Source of the DNA: Prevotella sp.
GTDB taxonomy: Bacteria; Bacteroidota; Bacteroidia; Bacteroidales; Bacteroidaceae
DNA: 64,000 bases
Assembly (NCBI GenBank): GCA_017618275.1
Contig: JAFZUS010000210.1
Span: forward strand, 1 to 64,000
Direction: 5' to 3'
Under the pieces are notes generated by a model, which was not told where the DNA came from, made no database searches, and was given only the letters and a program-made list of their open reading frames with translations. Shown one piece after another: positions 34,616 to 41,564 of the stretch. Numbering within the stretch: position 1 is the stretch's first letter; every line of letters begins with the position of its first letter. A program made the translations under genes and the position numbers.

Positions 34616-35281
34616 TTACCAAGATATTGGAGTCTGGCCGTTCGCCTCAAGATATTGATTGCAGCGCGAGAACTGATGCTGACCAAACCAGCCTCCACGA
34701 TTCGCTGAGAGCGGAGAGGGATGCACGGACTCAAGCACCAGATTCTTTGACTTGTCAATCATATAGGCCTTCGAGCGGGCATAGCCACCCCAGAGCATAT
34801 AGACGATATGTTCGCGATGAGCAGCCAGTGTCTGAATGGCGGCATCTGTAAATTTCTGCCAACCCAGTGCGGAATGGCTGTTGGCCTGATGGACACGCAC
34901 CGTCAGTGAGGCATTCAGCAGCAGCACGCCCTGCTCAGCCCAACGTGTCAGATTACCTGATGTCGGAATCGGCGTACCGAGATCATCGTGTATCTCCTTG
35001 AAGATGTTTTGTAGCGATGGTGGGAACATCACCCCGTCCTGTACCGAGAAACTCAACCCGTGGGCCTGGCCTGGTTCGTGGTATGGGTCCTGTCCGATGA
35101 TTACCACCTTCACCTTGTCGAACGGACAAAGGTTGAAGGCGTTGAATATCAGTTTGCCAGGAGGATAGCAGACGGTCTGCGTATACTCCTTCCGCACAGC
35201 CTCAGTCAACTGTGCAAAATAAGGCTTCTCGAACTCAGCGCCAAGGTGCGCCTTCCAAGTCTCTTCTATCTGTACATTCAT
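34616..35281 (-). CDS. ung: Uracil-DNA glycosylase
   Basis: 221 residues, family 1 UDG. The water-activating motif GQDPYHEPGQAHGLSFSV is at about 63-80, LLLNASLTV lies near 120, and the DNA-intercalating motif HPSPLSANRGGWFG near 187. It removes uracil from DNA to start base excision repair. It is first in a two-gene run with the DUF3109 gene. Confidence 0.98.
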   Translation of the reverse strand: MNVQIEETWKAHLGAEFEKPYFAQLTEAVRKEYTQTVCYPPGKLIFNAFNLCPFDKVKVVIIGQDPYHEPGQAHGLSFSVQDGVMFPPSLQNIFKEIHDDLGTPIPTSGNLTRWAEQGVLLLNASLTVRVHQANSHSALGWQKFTDAAIQTLAAHREHIVYMLWGGYARSKAYMIDKSKNLVLESVHPSPLSANRGGWFGQHQFSRCNQYLEANGQTPISW

Positions 35282-35341
35282 CTACAAAAACTATTTTGGC
35301 TGCGAAGTTACTCATTTTATCCCGAATAACGTCACATTTTC

Positions 35342-35358
35342 CAAGAAAAGTTTTCTTG
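35342..35358. promoter_or_regulatory. Palindrome upstream of the BadF-type gene
   Basis: CAAGAAAA and TTTTCTTG flank a single G, 8 bp upstream of the -33 box at 35367. The position suits a regulator binding site. Confidence 0.45.
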
Positions 35359-35366
35359 ATAAAAAT

Positions 35367-35397
35367 TTTGTGGTTTCGAGATAAAAATGTATCTTTG
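35367..35397 (+). promoter_or_regulatory. Promoter of the BadF-type kinase gene
   Basis: TTTG (35367-35370), 19-bp spacer, TATCTTTG (35390-35397); the ATG is at 35427. Confidence 0.75.
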
Positions 35398-35426
35398 CCG
35401 TTGGAAATAACTAATGATTCCATCAA

Positions 35427-36338
35427 ATGATGAAAAATAGCATAATACTGATTGCTGACAGTGGCAGTACAAAGACCGACTGGACACTTCTCAACCCATC
35501 CGACCGTGATGGTAACGGCGTCATCGCCACGTTTCACACCCAAGGTATCACACCTATCCATCAGACACCAGAACAGATCAGGCAGATCATCGGACAAGAA
35601 CTGGTACAACAGTTATCGTCCTTCCCCCGAGCCCGTCTGATAGACTCCGGCGTCCTGGAGACACCATTGTTGTCGAACCTCAACATCGTGTTCTATGGCA
35701 GCGGATGTACACCGGTACATGCGCCCCACATGCGTCAGTTGCTGATGAGCGTCCTCTCAACACAGACTGTCGAGGTGTATAGCGACCTGATGGGTGCTGC
35801 CCGTGCCCTTTGCCAACAGGAGGAAGGTATTGCCTGTATCCTGGGAACAGGGGCCAACAGTTGCCTGTATGACGGACAAGCCATCGTGCAGAACACCCCA
35901 GCGCTAGGCTATATCCTGGGCGACGAGGGTAGCGGTTCTGTACTGGGACGAATGTTCATGAACGCTATATTCAAGAATCCTGACTTTGCCGATATCCGCG
36001 ACGAGTATCTGGCTAAGGAAAAACTGACACAGGCTGATGTCATCCGTAAGGTATACCATGAGCCTATGGCCAACCGTTTCCTTGCTACCACGTCTTTATT
36101 TATTGGCGAACATCTGGACAACCCGTTGCTGCAACAGTTGGTGGTCGACAATTTCCGCAGTTTCTTCCAACGTAACATCAAACCCTACGGACGTCGCGAC
36201 CTACCTGTCAGTTTTGTAGGCAGCATGGCCGAACATTATCCTGATCAGTTGGAAGCAGCAGCCCGTGCCGAAGGCTTTACCATCGGCCACGTTGCCAAGA
36301 GTCCGATGGAAGGACTGGTTGCATACCACAAGAAATAA
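35427..36338 (+). CDS. BadF/BadG-type ATPase, probable N-acetylglucosamine kinase
   Basis: 303 residues of the ASKHA fold. Phosphate-1 motif ADSGSTKTDW is at 9-18; GTGANSCLYDG and LGDEGSGSVLGR follow; the second adenosine motif FVGSMAEHYP lies near 273. Bacteroidales members of this size are usually annotated BadF/BadG/BcrA/BcrD ATPase or GlcNAc kinase and would phosphorylate an amino sugar from glycan or cell-wall turnover. The substrate is inferred. A terminator lies between its end and gpmI. Confidence 0.88.
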   Translation: MMKNSIILIADSGSTKTDWTLLNPSDRDGNGVIATFHTQGITPIHQTPEQIRQIIGQELVQQLSSFPRARLIDSGVLETPLLSNLNIVFYGSGCTPVHAPHMRQLLMSVLSTQTVEVYSDLMGAARALCQQEEGIACILGTGANSCLYDGQAIVQNTPALGYILGDEGSGSVLGRMFMNAIFKNPDFADIRDEYLAKEKLTQADVIRKVYHEPMANRFLATTSLFIGEHLDNPLLQQLVVDNFRSFFQRNIKPYGRRDLPVSFVGSMAEHYPDQLEAAARAEGFTIGHVAKSPMEGLVAYHKK

Positions 36339-36375
36339 CAAATACTTATTAGATAATAACCCTGCCTTATTGAAA

Positions 36376-36413
36376 AATAACCCACCCTTATTGAGCGATA
36401 AGGGTGGGTTATT
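36376..36413 (-). terminator. Terminator of gpmI, possibly bidirectional
   Basis: Perfect 16-bp arms AATAACCCACCCTTAT and ATAAGGGTGGGTTATT with a 6-base loop. On the minus strand it is followed by TTATTTTTC, giving a U-tract for gpmI. On the plus strand the tract is poor. A half-copy of the left arm (ATAACCCTGCCTTATTGA) lies just before it at 36355-36372. Confidence 0.8.
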
Positions 36414-36445
36414 CAAATTGTACCTTTTATTATATATACAATCCG

Positions 36446-37966
36446 TTAATCGCAAATCAAATTCTCACCCGTCATGTCTGCAGGCTGCTCCAGGCCCATG
36501 ATATGGAGGATGGAGGGAGCCACGTCTGCCAAACGTCCGTCCTTCACCGTTGCCGAGTTATTGTTCGTCACGTAGATGAACGGAACAGGATTCAGTGAGT
36601 GGGCGGTATTCGGCGTACCATCAGGGTTGATGGCATTATCAGCGTTACCGTGGTCGGCAATGATGATTGCCTCATAGTCGTTGGCCTTGGCAGCCTCGAT
36701 AACATCTTTCACGCAGTTGTCGACAGCCCAGACGGCCTTGGCAATAGCGTTGTAGATACCCGTGTGGCCCACCATATCACCGTTGGCGAAGTTCACCACG
36801 ATGAAGTCATACTTATTCTCGTTGATAGCAGCCACGAGCTTGTCCTTTACCTCGAAGGCGCTCATCTCGGGCTTCAGGTCGTAGGTAGCCACCTTTGGAG
36901 AAGGAACCAGAATACGGTCCTCACCCTCGTAAGGAGCCTCGCGACCACCATTGAAGAAGAAGGTCACGTGAGCGTACTTCTCAGTTTCAGCGGTGTGCAG
37001 CTGCTTCTTGCCCTGCTTGGAGAGATACTCGCCCAGGGTATCCTCTACGTTCTCCTTGGGGAAGAGAATGTGAACACCCTTGAAGTTGGCGTCGTACGGA
37101 GTCATGCAATAGTACTGCAGGCCAGGGATGGTCTTCATGCCCTGCTCAGGCATATCCTCCTGAGTCAAAGCGATGGTCATCTCCTTGGCACGGTCGTTAC
37201 GGAAGTTGATGAAGATAACGACATCACCCTCCTCAATCGTGCCATTCACTGAAGAATTGTGGATAGGCTTGATGAACTCATCTGTCACACCCTCGTCGTA
37301 TGATTCCTGCATAGCAGCAACCATATCAGTAGCCTGCTTACCAACGCCGTTGACAATCAGGTCGTAACCCTCTTTCACACGCTCCCAACGCTTGTCGCGG
37401 TCCATAGCGTAGAAACGACCAACGATTGAGGCGATAGCAGCATCATTCTCAGCACATACCTTCGATACCTGCTCGATGAAGCCCTTACCGCTCTTGGGGT
37501 CGGTGTCGCGTCCGTCCATATAGCAATGCACAAACACCTGATTCTTCAGGCCGTATGCCTTACCAATCTCAATGAGTTTAAAGAGGTGGTCGAGGCTTGA
37601 GTGAACGCCTCCGTCAGAGGTCAGACCCATCAGGTGGAGTTTCTTATTGTTCTCCTTGGCGTAGGTATAGGCAGCCTTTACCTGGGGATTCTCCATGATA
37701 GAACCATCCTTGCAGGCACGGTTGATCTTCACAAGGTCCTGATACACGATGCGTCCAGCACCAATATTGAGGTGACCCACCTCAGAGTTACCCATCTGTC
37801 CGTCAGGCAGACCAACGTCCTCACCAGAGGCCTGGAGTTGAGAGTGGGCTGATGTTGCTGTTAAAAGGTCGAGATACGGGGTCGGCGTATTGAAGATGAC
37901 GTCACCCTTACCATGCTTACCGATTCCCCATCCGTCGAGAATCATCAAAAGTGCTTTCTTTGCCAT
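36446..37966 (-). CDS. gpmI: Cofactor-independent phosphoglycerate mutase
   Basis: 506 residues, alkaline-phosphatase superfamily. The metal ligands and nucleophile are visible: Asp11 in ILDGWG, Ser61 in MGNSEVGH, then [22 protein letters not shown] and ADHGNADN. It interconverts 3- and 2-phosphoglycerate with Mn2+. The promoter's -33 box is provided by a palindromic element (38029-38063) that also covers the rnhB stop codon. Confidence 0.98.
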   Translation of the reverse strand: MAKKALLMILDGWGIGKHGKGDVIFNTPTPYLDLLTATSAHSQLQASGEDVGLPDGQMGNSEVGHLNIGAGRIVYQDLVKINRACKDGSIMENPQVKAAYTYAKENNKKLHLMGLTSDGGVHSSLDHLFKLIEIGKAYGLKNQVFVHCYMDGRDTDPKSGKGFIEQVSKVCAENDAAIASIVGRFYAMDRDKRWERVKEGYDLIVNGVGKQATDMVAAMQESYDEGVTDEFIKPIHNSSVNGTIEEGDVVIFINFRNDRAKEMTIALTQEDMPEQGMKTIPGLQYYCMTPYDANFKGVHILFPKENVEDTLGEYLSKQGKKQLHTAETEKYAHVTFFFNGGREAPYEGEDRILVPSPKVATYDLKPEMSAFEVKDKLVAAINENKYDFIVVNFANGDMVGHTGIYNAIAKAVWAVDNCVKDVIEAAKANDYEAIIIADHGNADNAINPDGTPNTAHSLNPVPFIYVTNNNSATVKDGRLADVAPSILHIMGLEQPADMTGENLICD

Positions 37967-38007
37967 AACTTATTACTATTTTACACGTACGTTTTATTTT
38001 GCGGGTG

Positions 38008-38039
38008 CAAAGGTACAAATTATTTTGGAATTACACAAA
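38008..38039 (-). promoter_or_regulatory. gpmI: gpmI promoter
   Basis: TTTG (38036-38039), 20-bp spacer, TACCTTTG (38008-38015) on the minus strand. The -33 box lies inside the left arm of the palindrome at 38029-38063. Confidence 0.8.
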
Positions 38040-38063
38040 AGGGACGGTTCTTTTTGTGTAATT
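38029..38063. repeat. Palindromic element between rnhB and gpmI
   Basis: Arms AATTACACAAAA and TTTTGTGTAATT (12 bp, perfect) flank an 11-base centre GGGACGGTTCT. It holds the gpmI -33 box in one arm and overlaps the rnhB stop codon in the other. The core and the ACACA/TGTGT ends resemble the elements in sufS. Confidence 0.85.
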
Positions 38064-38775
38064 ATTCACCGAAATCAAGACTCAACTGTCCGTCACCTAA
38101 GAGATTATAACTCTTGCGGTGGTAGGGCGTAATGCCGAACTGCTTGATAGCCTCACGGTGTTTTTTGGTAGGATAGCCCTTATTCGAGAACCAGTCGTAT
38201 TGCGGATATTCCTTGGCAAGTTCGTTCATATAGTCGTCACGATAGGTCTTGGCAAGGATGGATGCAGCAGCGATGGAGAGATACTTCCCATCACCCTTTA
38301 CAATGGTGGTGTGGGGTAAAAGCAATTGCTCTCCCCCTTCAGGGGGAGCAGGGAGGGGGGCTCTATAGGGCTTGAAGCGGTTGCCGTCTACGATGATAGC
38401 CTCAGGGCGCACTTTAAGCTGATCGAGGGCGCGATGCATGGCAAGAATGGAGGCATTCAGGATGTTGATCTTATCGATTTCCTCTGGGGTGACGATACCC
38501 ACGGCCCAGGCTACAGCATCGCGCTGGATGATCTCACGAAGTTGGTAGCGACGCTTCTCCGTCAACTGCTTTGAGTCGTTGAGGAACTCGTTCTTATAGC
38601 CATCGGGCAGTATGACAGCAGCAGCATAGACGCTGCCTGCCAAGCAACCACGACCAGCTTCGTCGCAACCAGCCTCAATCTTGCCTTCGTAATAATGACT
38701 TAGAAGACCTTTTCCCAGCCCCTCCCTAATATGGAGGGGTGTAGATATTGCATCCTTTATTGTCTCTTTCTTCAT
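38062..38775 (-). CDS. rnhB: Ribonuclease HII with two in-frame palindromic insertions
   Basis: 237 residues. Catalytic residues Asp38 and Glu39 (GCDEAGRG), Asp130 (IVDGNRF) and Asp180 (KTYRDD) are all present, so it should remove ribonucleotides and RNA primers from DNA. It is longer than usual for the family (about 200). The extra parts match two palindromic DNA elements: residues about 11-22 ([15 protein letters not shown] 38719-38739) and 138-153 ([19 protein letters not shown] 38331-38348). The second falls between GNRF and [10 protein letters not shown], which are close together in Bacteroides proteins as I recall them. It starts 3 bases after sufS. Confidence 0.95.
   Translation of the reverse strand: MKKETIKDAISTPLHIREGLGKGLLSHYYEGKIEAGCDEAGRGCLAGSVYAAAVILPDGYKNEFLNDSKQLTEKRRYQLREIIQRDAVAWAVGIVTPEEIDKINILNASILAMHRALDQLKVRPEAIIVDGNRFKPYRAPLPAPPEGGEQLLLPHTTIVKGDGKYLSIAAASILAKTYRDDYMNELAKEYPQYDWFSNKGYPTKKHREAIKQFGITPYHRKSYNLLGDGQLSLDFGE
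38331..38348. repeat. rnhB: Palindromic element inside rnhB (second)
   Basis: Arms CTCCCCCT and AGGGGGAG with a 2-base loop, followed by a further G-run (GGGAGGGGGGCTC). In frame, encoding PAPPEGGE. Confidence 0.85.
38719..38739. repeat. rnhB: Palindromic element inside rnhB (first)
   Basis: Arms CCCCTCC and GGAGGGG around 7 bases, with a C/G-run beside it (cccagc). In frame, encoding TPLHIREGL near the N-terminus, before the first conserved residues. Confidence 0.8.
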
Positions 38776-38778
38776 TCT

Positions 38779-40056
38779 CTAAAACATTTGGGCGACGCGA
38801 CGGATACCAGCCACAAGCGTATCAATCTCTTCCTTTGTATTGTAGAGGGCAAAGGAGGCACGGACGGTACCAGAGATACCCAGACGGTCCATCAGGGGCT
38901 GGGCGCAATGATGGCCTGTGCGTACAGCAATACCCAGACGATCCAAGAGGGTTCCCATATCCAAATGGTGGATATCACCCACGTTGAAAGAGACTACTGC
39001 GTCGCGCACACAGGGGACAGTCCCCCTGCAATTCGCTTCGCTGCTCACAGAGGGGACAGTCCCCATTGTGCCCTGAGAGCCGTAGATATTCATTCCTTCG
39101 ATGCTCTGGAGTTGTTCCATGCAGTAGCGGGTGAGTTCCTGCTCATGCTGTTGGATGGTGTCAAAGCCGATAGACTCGATATACTCGATGGCTTTGGCGA
39201 GACCGTGGGTGGCTACATAGTCGGGAGTGCCAGCCTCAAACTTAAACGGTAGACGCTCGAAGGTGGTTTTCTCCCACGTCACCTTGTCGATCATCTCGCC
39301 TCCGCCCTGATAGGGAGGCAGTTTATCGAGCCATTCCTCTTTGCCATAGAGCACTCCGATACCCGTAGGTCCGTACATCTTGTGTCCACTGAAGGCGAAG
39401 AAATCACAATCCATTGCCTGCACATCCACCTTAAAGTGGGGTGCGCTCTGGGCTCCGTCCACCAAGACAGGGATACCGTGTGCATGGGCGATACGGATAA
39501 TATCCTCTACAGGGTTGATGGTTCCCAGTACATTGCTGACGTGGGCCACACTGATGAGCTTAGTGCGCTCGGTTATGTATGTTGCGATGTCATCGCAACA
39601 TACCAAACGGCCATCGTCCGTAATGGGAAGATGCTTGACGATAATCCCCCGTTTCATCGCCTGGAGTTGCCAACTGACGATGTTCGAGTGGTGCTCCATC
39701 TCCGTCACAATCACCTCATCGCCTGCCTGCATCTGACTTTCGCAGAACGACGAAGCGACCAGATTGATGGCCTCCGTCGTACCACGGGTAAAGACAATCT
39801 CCTCTGTCTTCGAGGCATTGATAAACTGACGTACCTTCTCTCGTGCCGCCTCATGCAGATCCGTCGCCTGCTGACTCAGGTAATGCACTCCACGATGCAC
39901 ATTGGCATTCACATTGAGGTACTCGTCTCGCATCGCATCAAGCACACACAGCGGCTTCTGCGTGGTTGCCGCATTGTCGAGATACACCAGCGGCTTGCCA
40001 TACACCTCTCTGGATAATATCGGAAAATCCTCGCGTATTTGACTGATATCAAACAT
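38779..40056 (-). CDS. sufS: SufS-type cysteine desulfurase with an in-frame repeat insertion
   Basis: 425 residues, PLP enzyme that releases sulfur from cysteine for Fe-S clusters. The PLP lysine is Lys226 (SGHKMYGPTG) and the persulfide cysteine is Cys384 (RTGHHCAQPL). Residues about 329-350 (QGTMGTVPSVSSEANC and RGTVPC) are encoded by two GGGGACAGTCCCC palindromes; relatives run directly from MRIYG to a short link and DAVVSF. Usually sufS follows sufBCD; here it is 5 kb away, separated by a PSD-like and a PP2C gene and a secreted protein gene. A -7 box lies at 40078. rnhB follows after 3 bases. Confidence 0.96.
   Translation of the reverse strand: MFDISQIREDFPILSREVYGKPLVYLDNAATTQKPLCVLDAMRDEYLNVNANVHRGVHYLSQQATDLHEAAREKVRQFINASKTEEIVFTRGTTEAINLVASSFCESQMQAGDEVIVTEMEHHSNIVSWQLQAMKRGIIVKHLPITDDGRLVCCDDIATYITERTKLISVAHVSNVLGTINPVEDIIRIAHAHGIPVLVDGAQSAPHFKVDVQAMDCDFFAFSGHKMYGPTGIGVLYGKEEWLDKLPPYQGGGEMIDKVTWEKTTFERLPFKFEAGTPDYVATHGLAKAIEYIESIGFDTIQQHEQELTRYCMEQLQSIEGMNIYGSQGTMGTVPSVSSEANCRGTVPCVRDAVVSFNVGDIHHLDMGTLLDRLGIAVRTGHHCAQPLMDRLGISGTVRASFALYNTKEEIDTLVAGIRRVAQMF
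39013..39064. repeat. sufS: Paired GGGGACAGTCCCC palindromes inside sufS
   Basis: Two copies, at 39013-39025 and 39052-39064, 39 bp apart (13 codons), each framed by CACA and TGTG-like ends (CACAGA and ATTGTG on the second). Confidence 0.88.
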
Positions 40057-40077
40057 ACCTATTCAATAATTGCGCGA

Positions 40078-40085
40078 CAAAGGTA
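40078..40085 (-). promoter_or_regulatory. sufS: -7 box of sufS-rnhB
   Basis: TACCTTTG on the minus strand, 21 bases before the sufS ATG. No good -33 box. Confidence 0.6.
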
Positions 40086-40103
40086 CAAAATAAATATCAA
40101 AAG

Positions 40104-40136
40104 TTTGGTTACATTAAAAACTTTTTTGTATCTTTG
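40104..40136 (+). promoter_or_regulatory. Promoter of the secreted protein gene
   Basis: TTTG (40104-40107), 21-bp spacer, TATCTTTG (40129-40136); the ATG is at 40168. Confidence 0.75.
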
Positions 40137-40167
40137 CACCCAAACCTGACTTTTAAACTTATTGCGT

Positions 40168-40944
40168 ATGAAACAACTTGTACTTTTAATGATTGTGGCG
40201 ATGGGGCTGAGTACTACGGCCTTAGCACAAAAGAGAGTGAAGAACATTTACGCCAGTTCCCCTAAACTGGACATAGAGTTGATGCAGAACAGCGAGCAGA
40301 CGATTCAGTTGAACCGCTATTTCTATGCAGGTTACAATACACTCTGCCTGCCCTTCTCCCTGACAGCCGAACAAGTGGCAGTTGCCGCCAAAGACCTGAA
40401 GGTGGAACGTCTGGCTGGCATTCAGCAGGAGGGAGCAACGCTGAACCTCTATTTTGTAGATTGTACTGACGAAGGCATTCAGGCTGGTGTACCTTATCTG
40501 ATCTTCTCACCTACATCACAGTATCTGAGGGTGAAGAATACCGATGTCCTGAATTTCGACCAAGAACTCAAGTCCGTCCGTATGACTGACGACAAGGGAA
40601 ACATCGTGACTTTTGGTAGCAGTTGGGAGAGTTTGGAGAAGGTGGGACGCTATGGCATCCCCGCCAAGCAGAACGTGGCACCACTGGAAAGTGTGCTTAT
40701 AAAGACTGAGGGAGACAAGACCTTCTTGCCCACACGTTGTGGTTTCACCTGGGTGCAACAGGCTGCATCAGCCAACGACCTGAAGATTCAGCACGCAGCC
40801 AGCAAGGGTGAGGTAACAGCCATCTTAGGGGTTAAGTGGGACAAATCTTTTAGCAGCGATTCCTACGACCTGCAGGGCCACAAGACTTCCCAGAACGCCA
40901 AAGGTATCCGTATCCAAGACGGTAAGAAGACAATCGTTAGATAA
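40168..40944 (+). CDS. Secreted protein of unknown function with short T9SS-like tail
   Basis: 258 residues from the ATG at 40168. A signal peptide (about 1-20, ending in ALAQ) is clear. The rest is beta-rich, with LNRYFYAGYNTLCLPFSLTAEQV, a phrase common in Prevotella exported proteins of unknown role. The last 28 residues (YDLQGHKTSQNAKGIRIQDG, then KKTIVR) match the short C-terminal sorting-like tails on the BspA and GH10 proteins. Surface or secreted; no function assigned. It has its own promoter and a terminator at 40967. Confidence 0.82.
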   Translation: MKQLVLLMIVAMGLSTTALAQKRVKNIYASSPKLDIELMQNSEQTIQLNRYFYAGYNTLCLPFSLTAEQVAVAAKDLKVERLAGIQQEGATLNLYFVDCTDEGIQAGVPYLIFSPTSQYLRVKNTDVLNFDQELKSVRMTDDKGNIVTFGSSWESLEKVGRYGIPAKQNVAPLESVLIKTEGDKTFLPTRCGFTWVQQAASANDLKIQHAASKGEVTAILGVKWDKSFSSDSYDLQGHKTSQNAKGIRIQDGKKTIVR

Positions 40945-40966
40945 CAATCCACAGATTTCAGTCACA

Positions 40967-40998
40967 GGCAGGGAGTCCAAAAGATTTCCTGTCTTTTT
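40967..40998 (+). terminator. Intrinsic terminator of the secreted protein gene
   Basis: GGCAGGGA pairs with TTCCTGTC (two G-U pairs), 11-base loop, followed by TTTTT. Confidence 0.65.
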
Positions 40999-41212
40999 CT
41001 TGTTTGTCTCAAAAATTATGTGACCATTTTCCGTCATATCTGACGTTTTTTCCAGAAACAGACAAATTTGGCTATTTTTATGTCTGTTTTTGTGTCTGTT
41101 TTTCTTCAGAAATGGTCAAATCTGACCTTTCTGTTATTAATCATAACACTTCATCATTTCTTTTATGATCTTCTTCATCTATGTACTGAAACGATTAATA
41201 GTTTTGGGTGTT

Positions 41213-41313
41213 AGTATTAATACTAGCAATTGCTAGATTTAATGCTAGCAATTTTTCCCAGGCTGGGAATTATTTTTCCCCAGGCTGGGAATATTTTTTC
41301 CCTAGGCAGGGAA
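41213..41313. repeat. Run of six palindromes
   Basis: In order: AGTATTAATACT (41213-41224), CTAGCAATTGCTAG (41223-41236), TGCTAGCA (41243-41250), TTCCCAGGCTGGGAA (41255-41269), TTCCCCAGGCTGGGAA (41276-41291), TTCCCTAGGCAGGGAA (41298-41313). The last three repeat every 21-22 bp with T-rich links. Confidence 0.85.
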
Positions 41314-41395
41314 CAAATTTTATATAGTTATCGCGTAAAAATGGTTACACTCAACCCTGTTGGATGAAGTCCCCTATAAACACTGGCAATATGGT

Positions 41396-41424
41396 GGGGT
41401 GGGTGTTCAAGCAACACCCACCCC
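41396..41424. terminator. Perfect 12-bp hairpin, possible terminator
   Basis: Arms GGGGTGGGTGTT and AACACCCACCCC with a 5-base loop. It may end the minus-strand PP2C transcript, though it lies 140 bases past that gene's stop and the flanking tract is poor in T. Confidence 0.5.
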
Positions 41425-41564
41425 TTTGCAATGCATAGCTGGCAAAAGTCTCAACGGAATCTGGGGCATGAAATTCTTGCGTCCCGATGGTAGCAAGCGC
41501 CCCCAAGGGGTCGAGCGCCGACCTGGGGAAAACGTCAACCGAATCACGGGCTTGATTTCCCGCC

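Larger units (their letters stand above)
40999..41564. other. Gene-free stretch between convergent genes
   Basis: No convincing coding region. It holds an A/T-rich part with repeated TCTGTTTTT and GACAAATTTG-type words (about 41050-41120), a run of palindromes (41213-41313), and a perfect hairpin (41396-41424). The small reading frame across its right half reads into the PP2C gene on the other strand and has no coding character. Confidence 0.6.

Noticed and set aside
41255-41313. Three regularly spaced repeats that might be a CRISPR array
   Set aside because: Units are only 15-16 bp, the links are 6 bases and alike, and no cas gene is near.
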